Shown here piece by piece: positions 42,149 to 52,926 of a stretch of DNA of 64,000 nucleotides; position 1 is the first letter of the stretch; each line of letters opens with the position of its first letter. The stretch covers positions 620,001 through 684,000 of the forward strand of contig NC_088789.1 of assembly GCF_949628265.1 (NCBI RefSeq), given 5' to 3'. A program made the position numbers and the translations under genes. Origin of the DNA: Cloeon dipterum. Its lineage: Eukaryota; Arthropoda; Insecta; Ephemeroptera; Baetidae. The notes under the pieces were generated by a model that saw only the letters and a list, made by a program, of their open reading frames with translations, was not told where the DNA came from and searched no databases.

Positions 42149-42860
42149 TCTGGAGAGGAGGAAAAATTTAGTGAAGTCATAACTCGATTTTCATAACTTG
42201 TTGTATTGAGTATTTCGATTTTTTTCCTGTTTATGGAGAACGTCAACCTTTTGGAAACGACGAGCTGAAAATAAATAAAAATAAAACTTTAGGTGCACTG
42301 ATTTCGTTCCCTGATTTGACAATAAAGATAATAGTAGAGTCATCTTCAAAATGTTAACAAAATGTTTCAGGATCCACGAAGACTTAAAATTCCGTAAATT
42401 TTACTTTTATGGAGCGAAGTGAGAGGAAAAAATTCGACGTATGCTCAAAGCTTTTCCAATTAAATAGAAATTCTTCGAATTTCAAATTCTGATTGACTAG
42501 AATTTTACAATTTAAAGCAAGAAAATTGAAACATATATTTTAAATTTAAGCGAAATCAATATGGCAACGTAACATGCGTGTAACCATTTTTGGAAACGTT
42601 TCATAGTTTGGAACTTGATCTCTGCTTTCAGTTTATTAAAAAATAAACACAAAGATTTTAAACGCATGGTTTATGTGATTTTTTTTAAAGTGTCTCGGAT
42701 AAAACCCGTTAGTTATGAATGTAAGTGTTATATAATCTTACCAAATTGATGCAGGCAGATCGGCCGTGAGTGCAAGAGAGGCGCTGCAAAGTGAAGGGTA
42801 TATTTCGATGCGATCAGCTGCGCACGGTTCAGGTGGTGTGAAAGGAAGTTGTATTAGGTC
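42149..42860 (-). repeat. Duplicated 5' flank of the ankyrin genes (inverted copy)
   Basis: The reverse complement matches 44030-44840 in pieces: the AGCTCGTCGTTTCC block, TAATAAACTGAAAGCAGAGA, and the region around GCAAAGTGAAGGG. It is therefore the former promoter/5' UTR of the minus-strand fragment. Confidence 0.6.
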
Positions 42861-43336
42861 TACCACCTAATCAGTTGGTTCGAATGTTTACTTTCAAGTC
42901 AGCTGATCCTTAAAATAAATTATATATTGCTTCTTCAAAGCGATGTTTATTTTTTTGAAAAATATCAAATAAATTCATGCAAGAGATTATTTCTATATGG
43001 ATTTAAATAATCCCGCTTTTCCAGTCCCTCGCATAGTTGGTAATGTCTTGGTTGAGAATGCTGATATAGCTTCAATATATCGTTATTAATTTTTTTTTAA
43101 ATATTAATAATTCATGTGTACGACATTTGTATTGTGATAATTTAAAAAATAAGGGGGTTTGACTGAGCACGGAAAGTATTAGGATCTCGTTTAGAGTTCT
43201 GAACTGCAGAGTGTGCTATTGCTCAAGATGGAAGGAGTTTGAAAAAACCTAATTTTTATTAACAAAATTAAAACATTAACTCTTGCATGTTTATCATTAT
43301 TTGATGATAAATATATTTGACTTCTCAAGGTGTGCC
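42861..43336. other. Spacer, no gene seen
   Basis: AT-rich. It contains at 43052-43077 a 26-bp string that recurs next to the TAA repeat at 52569. Confidence 0.4.
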
Positions 43337-43641
43337 AAAAGACAGTACAATTCAGTTGCGAACTCGGCTGTATACTCTTATAATTTAGTGAATCTAGTGC
43401 ACAAGTGTAACATTCTCGACGCTCTGGATGTCGCCAAAGTATTGCACAGACACTTTGGATATCTGATCCACATGAGAGGAATCCGCAATGAAAATTTGCT
43501 TTACATCGCAGCAGAACTTAGAAATTCTCGATTTTATAATTGGTTTCTTAAAAACGGTGTTGATCAGCATATGCGGAGAATATAAATGGCAAAAAAGTCA
43601 GCGATCTCCTTTCTTGGTTCTCTCGGGACTTGTATAAATAA
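43337..43641 (+). pseudogene. Ankyrin-repeat gene fragment (C-terminal end)
   Basis: Diverged match to the last 100 residues of the intact gene: LVNLVHKCNILDALDVAKVL, LLYIAAELRNSRFYNWF and, after a frameshift near 43583, KVSDLLSWFSRDLYK. The start and the rest of the gene are missing. More diverged than the other fragments. Confidence 0.65.
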
Positions 43642-44029
43642 ATTTTAACTGTATATTTTCTGTTATTTTTAGAAAACGGACAGCTCGAGGTGTAATGCCA
43701 AATCAATTAGTTGAATTTCAACTATTTTTTGAATTTTAATTAAGAGAGATGAATGCTTTGTAAATTTATAACAATTAAAAAGAAATGGATCGTTCAACGG
43801 AAATATAGTGTGTCAGAATAAGCGCATTAAATACAGTCTAACAATTAACGTTTACTTTTGGAAACGTTAAAATTCTCACATTCTGATGATATATTAAAAT
43901 AAGAAATAAAATTTACTTCAAGCTATAGTTGTAAATATTTTTTATTGCATTTAGCCCAATATATGAGAACAAAACAAAAACAACCTGTAAACCTTTTCGC
44001 GCCATCTGATCAGGTGGTACCCTCCTTTC
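43642..44029. other. Spacer, no gene seen
   Basis: AT-rich, no features recognised. Confidence 0.35.
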
Positions 44030-44840
44030 GCGCCACCTGAGCCCCGAGCAGCTGCATCATGATCGCATCATAACAAACCCTTCACTTTGCAGCCTCTCTT
44101 GAAGTGAAGCACTTCACTGCCGGTGTGCCTGCCTCAATTTGGTAAGATATACGAATATAAAACTCCGTTCACAACTAAGGGCTTCTTTTATTTATTTTTT
44201 GCATTTCATCCCTGTCCCCGAGGACCGGAAATGGCGCGGACAGAGCTAATAAAAATAAACAACTTTAAAAAATTTACCTTCACGCGTAAAAAATTATAGT
44301 GCTGGACTACCCCCGATTAGTTTTTAATAAACTGAAAGCAGAGATGAAGTTCCAAACTTAGAACGGTTTTCAATGATTGTTAGACGCTATAAATGTCGCC
44401 ATGTTGACTGGGCTTTAATTAAAAAAAAAAAAACATTTATTGAAATTTTCTTCAATCAGAATTCAAAATGAAAGATTAAAATTCCCAGAATTTTTGTTTT
44501 TTCAGAGAGCTTGCTTTGAGCATCAGCCAAATTTCTTTGTGTAGATCGTTTATTCATAAAAGTAAATAAATTTATGGAATTTATAATCTTTTTTTCGTGG
44601 ATCCTGAAACATTTTTAAGATTTTATAAAGATCACTCTAAAATAAATATTCTTTATTTTCAAATAGTATGGAACGAAATCAGTGCACCTAACCAGTTGTT
44701 TTTTTAAATTTTTTTTCAGCTCGTCGTTTCCGAAAAGTTATTCGCACACCACAAACAGGAAAAAACCAAAAACTATCAAACAAAAAGTAAGTTTTGAAGA
44801 ACGTGTAACAAATTTACTAATTTTTTCTCCTCTCCAGAAT
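44030..44840 (+). promoter_or_regulatory. 5' flank/5' UTR of the intact ankyrin gene
   Basis: Conserved in inverted orientation at 42149-42860. An acceptor-like pyrimidine tract ending CTCCAG lies three bases before the ATG, so the 5' UTR is probably spliced. No TATA box was singled out. Confidence 0.45.
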
Positions 44841-46682
44841 ATGCCTCCCGGAAACCCGCTAAAAACTCAAAAGCTTAAGGTAGGCGCATCTTCGTTGATG
44901 GATGCAGCATTGAACTTTGACGTGAGGAAGTGCAAAAATCTTGTGGATAATGGTGCCGATTTTAAAGAAAAGACCAAAGAACACGGCGTCTCCGTGGTGC
45001 ACTTCGCAGCCGCGAATAAGAAACACGGGGTCGAGCTGGTCAAATATTTCGCGTCTCTTGGCTGTAAAGTAGATGCGAAAGACTCAGAAGGAGAGGAGCC
45101 CATTGACTACGCCATCAGAGAAGAAGCTTTCGCGGTCGCAAAGGAAATTCTCACGCTGATTAATCCTTCCTTCAACCTCTTGCAATATTGTGCAATCCAG
45201 AGCAACTTGGTAGCTGCCAAAAGGGTGCACGATTTGTACCCAAAACTTGCCAACGAGTTGATCTCTGAAGGACTAAGCATTATTCACTTTGCAGCATACT
45301 TTGCTGATCGACGTATGTGTAAATGGCTGATTGACGAAGTGGGCGTTGGCGTTCATTCCAGGAGTACTGAAACAAAAAGGACAGTCTTGTATTACGTTAG
45401 CTTCAACAAGGTACACGGAGGAGATCTCGTTAAATTTTTCTTCAATAGAGGGATGGACGTAAACGAAATATGCAGTGAATCAAGTACTGCACCGATTCAC
45501 CAAGCCATCGATAAACAAAATGCAAGGGTTATTGAAGCGTTAATCGAATGTAATGCTGATTTGAAAATCAAGTACCACGATTTAAATTTGGCATATTATT
45601 GCTTGATTGGACACAAAACATTCGGCCTCAAGTTGCTGTTTGAGAAAGACAAAGATCTGTTTAAAGAGTCGTATCTGGGGCAAACTATTGCTCAAGTGGC
45701 AGCAAGCAGCGTGGATCTAGAAGTTTTCAAGTGGCTAATAGAAGAAGTTAAAGTAGACCAGACCGTGGATATAGGAAGTGATACATTGCTACACTGTGCA
45801 GGAAAAAACACGGAATTCGGAAAAAATCTCATCGATTACATGATTTCCACCATGCAAATCTATGTGAATGAAAGTAGCAATTCTGGTGTGACACCGCTGA
45901 TGGTGGCTCTTTATTATAACAACCATGACGTTGTTGAAGAGTTGTGCAAACATGGAGCTGTTTCCAAAGAGGTCCTCTACAATACTTACGAAGAGAACCA
46001 TTTTTTTGCATGTGTGAGACGTAATTATCTGAAAGGTGCCAAGTTTTTACATGAGAAAGATCCAACTCTTATTCACCAAGAACAAAAACACGGAATGAGC
46101 GTTTTACATGTTGCAGCTAATTTCGCAGGCATCGAAATCTGTCAGTGGCTCATTGAGAAGCAAAAGATTGACTCTCTTGAGTTGAGCCAATTCAAAAAAT
46201 TGAGTGCACTTCATTTTGCAGCCTTAAACTTACATCATGGAGCGGAGGTAACTCCCATTTTTCACCACAATTTAAAGAGTGTGAACCTGAAATCTCTTTT
46301 TGGAGAGACACCAATTCTCCTCGCTATCAAAGCAGGAAATGTCTGCGCCGTAGAGAAATTGTGCCAACTCGGCGCCGACTTGTCAGTCACATATAATGGG
46401 GTCAATTTAGTGCACCAGTGCATCTATCTCGACAACCTGGATGTCGCCAAGTTGCTGCGCAGTTTCAGTGATACTCTGGTCTCCGTAAAAACGCCAAACG
46501 TCGGGAAAACCGCGCTTCATGTTGCAGCGGAGTTGGGAAATGATCGATTTTGCGAGTGGCTTGTCGAGGAAGAAGGTGTCAACGTGAAGGACAAGACAGC
46601 CAAGGGAGAGACTGCCGCCGACCTAGTTCCTTGGTGCAACCTTCATCTCCTGAAATACCTCAAAAATTCAACTTTCAAATAG
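44841..46682 (+). CDS. Ankyrin-repeat protein, 613 aa, single coding exon
   Basis: Almost the whole protein is ankyrin repeats, roughly twelve or more. Clear units include HGVSVVHFAAANKKHGVELV, LSIIHFAAYFADRRMCKWLI, TPLMVALYYNNHDVVEELC, MSVLHVAANFAGIEICQWLI, LHFAALNLHHGAE, GETPILLAIKAGNVCAVEKL and GKTALHVAAELGNDRFCEWL. No kinase, DEATH, SOCS or membrane segment is seen, so it is a repeat-only scaffold of unknown partner, probably cytosolic. Met at 44841 (MPPGNPLKTQKLK) is preferred to the longer frame from 44682 because a splice acceptor precedes it and the paralogous fragment starts at the same point. The coding region is uninterrupted, unlike four broken relatives within 16 kb. Function unknown. 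Confidence 0.85.
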   Translation: MPPGNPLKTQKLKVGASSLMDAALNFDVRKCKNLVDNGADFKEKTKEHGVSVVHFAAANKKHGVELVKYFASLGCKVDAKDSEGEEPIDYAIREEAFAVAKEILTLINPSFNLLQYCAIQSNLVAAKRVHDLYPKLANELISEGLSIIHFAAYFADRRMCKWLIDEVGVGVHSRSTETKRTVLYYVSFNKVHGGDLVKFFFNRGMDVNEICSESSTAPIHQAIDKQNARVIEALIECNADLKIKYHDLNLAYYCLIGHKTFGLKLLFEKDKDLFKESYLGQTIAQVAASSVDLEVFKWLIEEVKVDQTVDIGSDTLLHCAGKNTEFGKNLIDYMISTMQIYVNESSNSGVTPLMVALYYNNHDVVEELCKHGAVSKEVLYNTYEENHFFACVRRNYLKGAKFLHEKDPTLIHQEQKHGMSVLHVAANFAGIEICQWLIEKQKIDSLELSQFKKLSALHFAALNLHHGAEVTPIFHHNLKSVNLKSLFGETPILLAIKAGNVCAVEKLCQLGADLSVTYNGVNLVHQCIYLDNLDVAKLLRSFSDTLVSVKTPNVGKTALHVAAELGNDRFCEWLVEEEGVNVKDKTAKGETAADLVPWCNLHLLKYLKNSTFK

Positions 46683-47519
46683 GAACGAAGTGCAGTGTGA
46701 ATTTAAACCCAAAACAGTTAACACTTTTTCTATTAGAGGTTTCTCATGAGACAAGTTTATGTAATTTTGGACATTCTCATGGTTTGCAAATACAGATAAA
46801 CTTGTAGAATAAGTTTAAATCAAGAGAATCAAGATTTTTATTCGAATACCTTTTATGTTTGACTGATATACATATTAATTTGATAGGAAAAAGAGCAGGA
46901 GGATGTAGTTCTTGATAATTTCCGAAAGTCATTTTTGTAAATGTCAGTATAGATATATATTTAAAAAGATTAACAATAATTTGCACTCGGATCGCAAAGA
47001 AAATATAGTTTAAAATAAAATCTATATCCATATTTGAACCACTTCTGAAACAATTACGCATACGTTAAAATGAGATATTTGATATTTGTGAAAAATAAAT
47101 TCCTCCTTATTTTATTCATATAATAGGGCGTGGTTTTTGGCCCATAATGTCTGGCCGCATAGTGCAGGTTTTATGCGCCTCCGAAAGTTATGCAGACGAG
47201 GTTTTGGGGTCCGACGGTCCCATAGGGGCCCCCTAGAAAGTCGTTTAGTTCCTAATCATTCATCTGGGTAAAAATTGCTCAAAACGCGTATAGAACGGCT
47301 CCAAACCCGGCCGTTCAACGTGGGGTGTTTCGGAATGAAGTGCCAGAACACGTAGCACAATTTAATTAGTCCCTTTGCCGCCCTTCGCGTCGATTTTTGG
47401 GGATTTTTTTCTCTTTAGAGTACCACCAGCAGCGCTACCGGCTAGTGCGTCTGCAAATTCTGTGATAAGAACATTGGCTTCTACTACTTTTCCCAAGAAG
47501 CAGCTAATGCAAAGCAGAC
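46683..47519. other. No gene seen
   Basis: AT-rich to 47125, then a GC-richer segment with no recognised exon. Confidence 0.4.
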
Positions 47520-47800
47520 CTGACAATTCTAAATTCCAACGTGCTGGTGAGGAGAAAAAGCAGAGCCGACAACACTCCAATGCTTTTGCTGTGGCAAGCA
47601 GTGCCACAAATTCTATCAATGCAAGTTGAGGAGCAAAGCATTTTGTTCCTTTTGTAAAGTGAAAGGAGTATGTGCAAGAAAAAGACGGAAGCAAATTTCG
47701 TTGGTGCTGATGCAGTTGAAGAAGATGGTGAAGCAGAAGAAGAAGATACTGAAGAGCAAGAAGACATGTGGTGATAAACGAAGAAAACGAACAGCAATGA
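47520..47800 (+). pseudogene. Relic of a gypsy-type gag (zinc-knuckle region)
   Basis: A CCHC knuckle, CFCCGKQCHKFYQC, and the following CSFCKVKG cluster are readable at 47575-47670, then EANFVGADAVEEDGEAEEE in another frame, paralleling the region after the knuckle in the intact gypsy-type ORF (25752-29936). The element is otherwise gone. Confidence 0.65.
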
Positions 47801-48428
47801 TGGTTTAGCAAGACACGCGCACGACGCGAGCACGCAAGCACATTTTTCTTAGAGGTTGATATTTTTAGAAGGGATAAACACTCCCCGATTTCTCTTTAAA
47901 ATTTATAAAGACTGCCTCAAGTTAAAACGTAAACTTTATGAGCACCCTATTATATTCTTCTTAAAATCACTAACATCATTTCTTTCGGGGCACGTTTTTA
48001 CCTAGAAAAGTATATCACGCTCCTATTCTTAATTTACAAAAGAATTCTTTTCTGCACAGACCTCACATATTTCTTTGTTAAAAAACCTTTTATGCAGCAC
48101 GCAGGTGCAACAAGCAAGACAAGACCACCCGCACACTTGAAACCAAGAGGGAGTTTTAACTGTATATATATATTTTTCACTACCTCCCTGTTAAGAAAGA
48201 AGGATAAAATAAATTTTTTCATGTCACTAAACTTGGAAGGCCAAGATGCGAGAACGTTTGATGGTAATTCTGAACATTCTACGCTACCGGGCTGTCAACT
48301 GATTTTGTTTATTCTTGGTTTTAAGGGGCCTAAATTTTTTTATTATCGATTTTAGATGGTCAACAGTTTTTTCTTTATTAATTATAGGACATGGAATTAA
48401 TGGACGAAATACGAGACCCAATACCAAA
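47801..48428. other. No gene seen
   Basis: AT-rich, no supported exon. Confidence 0.4.
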
Positions 48429-48990
48429 CCCGCATAAAAAAATATCGCCTGTGAATATTCTAAGAATATATACCGACTACGCCCAGGATTAATCTAAAAA
48501 TTAATAATGTTTCATATTTAATTTTGTGTTTTTAATTGCAAGAAAAATATATAAGTGCTTCTCTTTTCGGGTTTTTAAAGAATATTCTAGGAACATTAAA
48601 AAAATATTTTGAATTAATCTCAGAATGATCCGTAGAATAATCTGGGGATAATCTATTAACTTATATTCAAATTTCCCCTTTGGGATTATTCTAGGGATAT
48701 TCTTGTAGATTAATCTCTAGATTGACTTTAAAACATTTTAAGGTTAATCTGGATTCATTCTAAGAAAATTCCAAAAATTATTTTTTTGGATTAATCTCAG
48801 AATGATCTAAAGAATAATCCGAGAATATTTTTTTTGATTAATCTCTAGATTGATCTTAAACATTCATAGATTAATCTCAATTAATACAGGATTAATCATG
48901 CATCATTTTTTTTGGATTAATTTTTTCGGGTAAATTTTGATTAATCTAAGATTATTCCGGATATTCCTGGGTTATAATTTTTTATGCGGG
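48429..48990. mobile_element. Non-coding element with GATTAATCT-rich interior
   Basis: Inverted termini CCCGCATAAAAAA and TTTTTTATGCGGG bound 562 bp in which variants of GATTAATCT and AGAATGATC recur about ten times. No target duplication is evident. The repeats may be transposase-binding sites; family unknown. Confidence 0.5.
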
Positions 48991-49021
48991 GACAAGCAAC
49001 TACAATTCACCTAAATCATAA

Positions 49022-49454
49022 TGTAGCGGTTCCCGCTTATTGGCGTTAACTTAGTTTGTAACCTTTAGATGTCACTTGTAACTGTATGATAAGCTTTTCT
49101 CATTTACCCTGTATAATACACCTTCACTGACCGCTCACCTACGCACGCATACGGTCATGTCGCATTTACCTCTCCGGCCGGGAGTATAATGTCGTGCGCA
49201 TATATGACGCTTGTAATAACTTATAGACCCGAAGATAATACCGGGGTAAGCATTGTATTTAACTGTGATAATAATTATTGTTATTCTCGACTCGCATATT
49301 GATGCGTTAATTAATTGTTTATATATTGACTTTCCTTTGAGATTTTATTGTGAATATTTATTATGTAAAACTTTACAGTCTTAATTATGGATTAAATCTT
49401 CGTCTACAAAGGAACCAGATGCATTTCCTTTTGGCTCGAACCGAGTAACCCACA
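49022..49454 (+). repeat. 5' LTR, family L2
   Basis: Starts TGTAGCGGTTCCCGC and ends GAGTAACCCACA. Confidence 0.9.
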
Positions 49455-50331
49455 TTTGGTGACCCCGACGTGACGCACGGAAATTTGCCCATAGACGCGG
49501 AAATTCAGGAAATTTGAGATGAGAAGATGACATTCCTCACGCCCTGAAATTCCGAATCCACCTTCCAACGCAGCCCAACAACTTCAGATATTTCAACAAT
49601 TATTTGAGAGAACTTTTATGTGGTAAAATTTATATTTCGAGCCAGTGACATTTCCCAAATTTCATTCGCAACGAACATTTCATAGCCAGTGATAGATTCC
49701 AGTAATTCTTAACTCGCCGTGAATTTGTTTAAATTGTTAACGCGCATTCTTGCCCACAAGTTTGTAATTTTAATCCCTTTGTGAAGCCATGTAATTCCTT
49801 GAGTGCTCAACATACGCTTTTCAAATTTTGCTAATCGGTCTATGAGTCGAATCTTTCGCCTTCACTGCTCGCGCTACTGATGTCTTAGGGTCACGTCGCC
49901 CTGACAAGCTACTGCGCTAGAGCCCCTCACGACCTAGAGTCATTGTCGCTCTGTCGTCGCATAACGTTTCGCCGCTGCACGCCGGGGAAGCCGAGGACTG
50001 TTGCGAGCGGCCGCCTCGAGCCCCCCAGTCCCTTCCTTACCGATTTGGTATCGTTTTGGACTTAGTCGAGTCAACGCCGCGCCGTGCCCGAACGTTCCTT
50101 CGTCTTTGATTCATCCGCGCCGCGCAACCGCCGGCTAGGACCATCATCGACAAACGCATCCGCGAACACTCACAGCCCTCTGCTAGCATTACAGCAGAAG
50201 TGAGACAATCTCGGTTTGCATTTCAACCAACTCTTTATGACTGTACTGTCCGAAAAGCATTCATTCCTCAAGATTTATTTTGTAAAACGCAATTTGTTTC
50301 TTTCCGGCTTCCAGCCTCAAAGGGGGGGCAC

Positions 50332-50764
50332 TGTAGCGGTTCCCGCTTATTGGCGTTAACTTAGTTTGTAACCTTTAGATGTCACTTGTAACTGTATGAT
50401 AAGCTTTTCTCATTTACCCTGTATAATACACCTTCACTGACCGCTCACCTACGCACGCATACGGTCATGTCGCATTTACCTCTCCGGCCGGGAGTATAAT
50501 GTCGTGCGCATATATGACGCTTGTAATAACTTATAGACCCGAAGATAATACCGGGGTAAGCATTGTATTTAACTGTGATAATAATTATTGTTATTCTCGA
50601 CTCGCATATTGATGCGTTAATTAATTGTTTATATATTGACTTTCCTTTGAGATTTTATTGTGAATATTTATTATGTAAAACTTTACAGTCTTAATTATGG
50701 ATTAAATCTTCGTCTACAAAGGAACCAGATGCATTTCCTTTTGGCTCGAACCGAGTAACCCACA
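50332..50764 (+). repeat. 3' LTR, family L2
   Basis: Identical by eye to 49022-49454; followed by ATAA. Confidence 0.9.
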
Positions 50765-50769
50765 ATAAA

Positions 50770-51255
50770 ATATTTTAGGTACAGAAATTCTCTCAAAGCC
50801 GAAACAATTTGCCCGTATTGCGGCTCAAGCCGTAGTGAAACCGGCAAAGCATTATACAAATTTGCAGCACTTGAATAAGGATTTTGCTGTGATATCATCA
50901 ATATCTGAGGCGCAATGTACAAATCAGGCATGCTGCGCGTTCCATGCCCATGCACGTCCCTGGTCTTTTTGAAGTAGGCGGGGTATTTCTTGACAAATTT
51001 ACAAGTTTCAAACAAATAAATCGGAAACACTGGAAGCAGGTTGTACCGCTCAAAAAGTGGTCTCGCAGAACACAGCGGCGTCAACCCCCTCCAGCAGTAA
51101 CTCTCGCCCGCCAGCGCCAGGGCACGAATCAGCCGCTTCTGGGACACGAACACGGTCCGCAGCGCCCGATCGCTTGCACCCCAGATCACAATACCATATG
51201 ACATAATCGAATAAGCATGTCCATAATAAACATTTAACAAATAGTTTCTATTAAC
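50770..51255 (-). mobile_element. Non-LTR RT ORF 3' fragment (fragment 3)
   Basis: Minus-strand reading gives MSYGIVIWGASDRALRTVF, QKRLIRALALAGESY, CSARPLFERYNLLPVF, FETCKFVKKYPAYFKK and NALPVSLRLEPQYGQ, a non-LTR RT C-terminus. It is the longest of three fragments of the family and lies directly beside the L2 element. Confidence 0.72.
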
Positions 51256-51299
51256 GTTCCCCTTTAGACCATCCCCAGTGGCCATCCACACGTTGCCAC

Positions 51300-52005
51300 C
51301 ACGAAACCGGGCCTCGTCCATGGATTTTACGTGGATGAGTTCCACGAACCTATTTAGGCATTTTTTCCAGTACACTTATTTGGAAATACTTTCCCTTTCG
51401 ATGTTTGACCATTTTTGAGCAGATTTTAGTTTGAATTTTTGGGTTTTTAGAGTAAAATTAACGTCCGTGGAACTCACGTGGATGATCCCCAATTTCCCAA
51501 ATTGAGTTTTTGAAGCTCTTTTTGTGTCTAAATTATCGGTAAATGAATTACGAGCTCCTCTAAAGATAGATAATTTATTATTTATTATTTTTTTTGTAAA
51601 TTTTATTTGGTGCAAGGGTCTCCGTGGATGCTCCGTGGATGTTCCACGGACGATCCACGGAACTCCGTGGATGCTCCGTGCGAACTTACGTGGATAATCC
51701 TCAATTTCCCCAAATCATGTTTTTCATTACTCTTTTGTGTCTAAATTATCAGTAAATGAATTTTAAGTGCTCATCCAAAACTAGTTAAGTTGATATTTTT
51801 TAAATTTTGTAAAATTTCCCTTCGTGGATGCTCCGTGGAACTCACGTGGATGATCCCCAATTTTCCCAAATCGTGTTTTTAAAACACTTTTTGTGTCTAA
51901 AATTATCGGTAAATGAATTAAGTGCTCCTCCTAAGCTAGTTAAATATATATTTTTTATTTTACTTCTTGAAAAGGTCTCCGTGGATGCTCCGTGGACCAT
52001 CCCTG
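51300..52005. repeat. Tandem repeat of about 185 bp with CTCCGTGGATG motif
   Basis: Three to four diverged units, each with ACTCACGTGGATGATCC, a CCAATTTCCCAAAT block, TTTGTGTCTAAATTATC and GGTAAATGAATT, followed by clusters of TCCGTGGATGCTCCGTGGA. No coding function. Confidence 0.65.
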
Positions 52006-52194
52006 AACTTAAAAATTAATAATAGTGCATAAGAAGATCACTTGATCGTCACTTGATGTATTACCATGCTGAGAGACAAATAAACTCAATTCAATATTAT
52101 GTCTGAAGCAAATTGTTCAGTTCATGTGCTATGAATGAAATATTTATTAAACACCAAAAGGTGTACAACAGACATAATATACAGAGTAATTAAA

Positions 52195-52563
52195 TCACAT
52201 ATCAATGCTCGTTTTTGCTTTGGCGGCTTGGCACAACGTCAGATTGTTCTTAACACATTCAAGAAAATGGTAAAAGTTAATTTGTTTAATATCACAGAAT
52301 TTGCACTCGCAGTCCTCACTCGCGCAGGAGTGATAGGTCAATTTATTACAGATCAAATAGTGAAAACCGTGACAAGCGTGTCTCGTGAACATATGTCTGT
52401 TAATAAACATGGCTCCCTTCCAATTTTGGTTGACCATGGCGGGAGTGACGAAAAACCCCTGCTCGATTTCGGAGGCCTTAAAATCCTGGTTAGCCATGAA
52501 CTTTTTAAATGAATCAGTCTCCGGCAGTGAAAATCTCGTTTGCAATTCTTTTACAATTGATTG
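52195..52563 (-). CDS. Unrecognised Cys/His-rich ORF
   Basis: An open minus-strand frame of about 120 codons with a Cys/His cluster: RHACHGFHYLICNKL, YHSCASEDCECKFC and FLECVKNNLTLC. The spacing suggests a zinc-binding module, but no known family is recognised. It has no clear start, could be the last exon of a gene or a transposon remnant, and stands alone among repeats. Confidence 0.3.
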   Translation of the reverse strand, partial: QSIVKELQTRFSLPETDSFKKFMANQDFKASEIEQGFFVTPAMVNQNWKGAMFINRHMFTRHACHGFHYLICNKLTYHSCASEDCECKFCDIKQINFYHFLECVKNNLTLCQAAKAKTSIDM

Positions 52564-52590
52564 ATTGATTGAGAATGCTGATATAGCTTC

Positions 52591-52611
52591 AATAATAATA
52601 ATAATAATAAG
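52591..52611. repeat. (AAT)n microsatellite, 5' border of the R4/Dong-like element
   Basis: Seven AAT/TAA units directly precede the retrotransposon; a similar run closes it at 56682-56695. Confidence 0.8.
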
Positions 52612-52926
52612 ATTCTTGCTTGATTGTTGGAACTTGACTGTCGTCTTCTTGAGTGGCTCTTGCGAATTTGGCTTTTTCTATAGGAGCTTTTGGATCCCCC
52701 GCTTCCCCTTTTCTGAAAAGGTAGGAAATTCTTTTTCGTTTGAGCATAAGATCTCGCTCAGGGACCAATTTTATCATCAGATTTCCAGAATTAAAGTTTC
52801 TTTCAATTTGGCCATTATAGTTGTCGAATTCATTTCAACAGTCAGTTAGCTTGTTTCTTTGTCGATAGCATTTTTGCGTTATTGTTGACAACAAACAAAG
52901 CGGTTGTAGCTCGAATTTTAGGCTAA

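Larger units (their letters stand above)
49022..50764 (+). mobile_element. Non-autonomous LTR retrotransposon (family L2)
   Basis: Two 433-bp LTRs (49022-49454 and 50332-50764) that look identical, ATAA duplications on both sides, a primer-binding site TTTGGTGACCCCGACGTGA at 49455, and a polypurine tract AAAGGGGGGGCAC ending at 50331. The 877-bp interior has no coding capacity. Both LTR and interior share blocks with family L1 (for example GCCGAGG and CCCCCCAGTCCC), so the two derive from a common non-autonomous ancestor. Recent insertion is inferred from the LTR identity. Confidence 0.9.

Noticed and set aside
51300-52005. Repeated GTGGATG motifs as a CRISPR-like or riboswitch structure
   Set aside because: Contiguous tandem repeat units with degenerate spacing and no spacer-repeat pattern.
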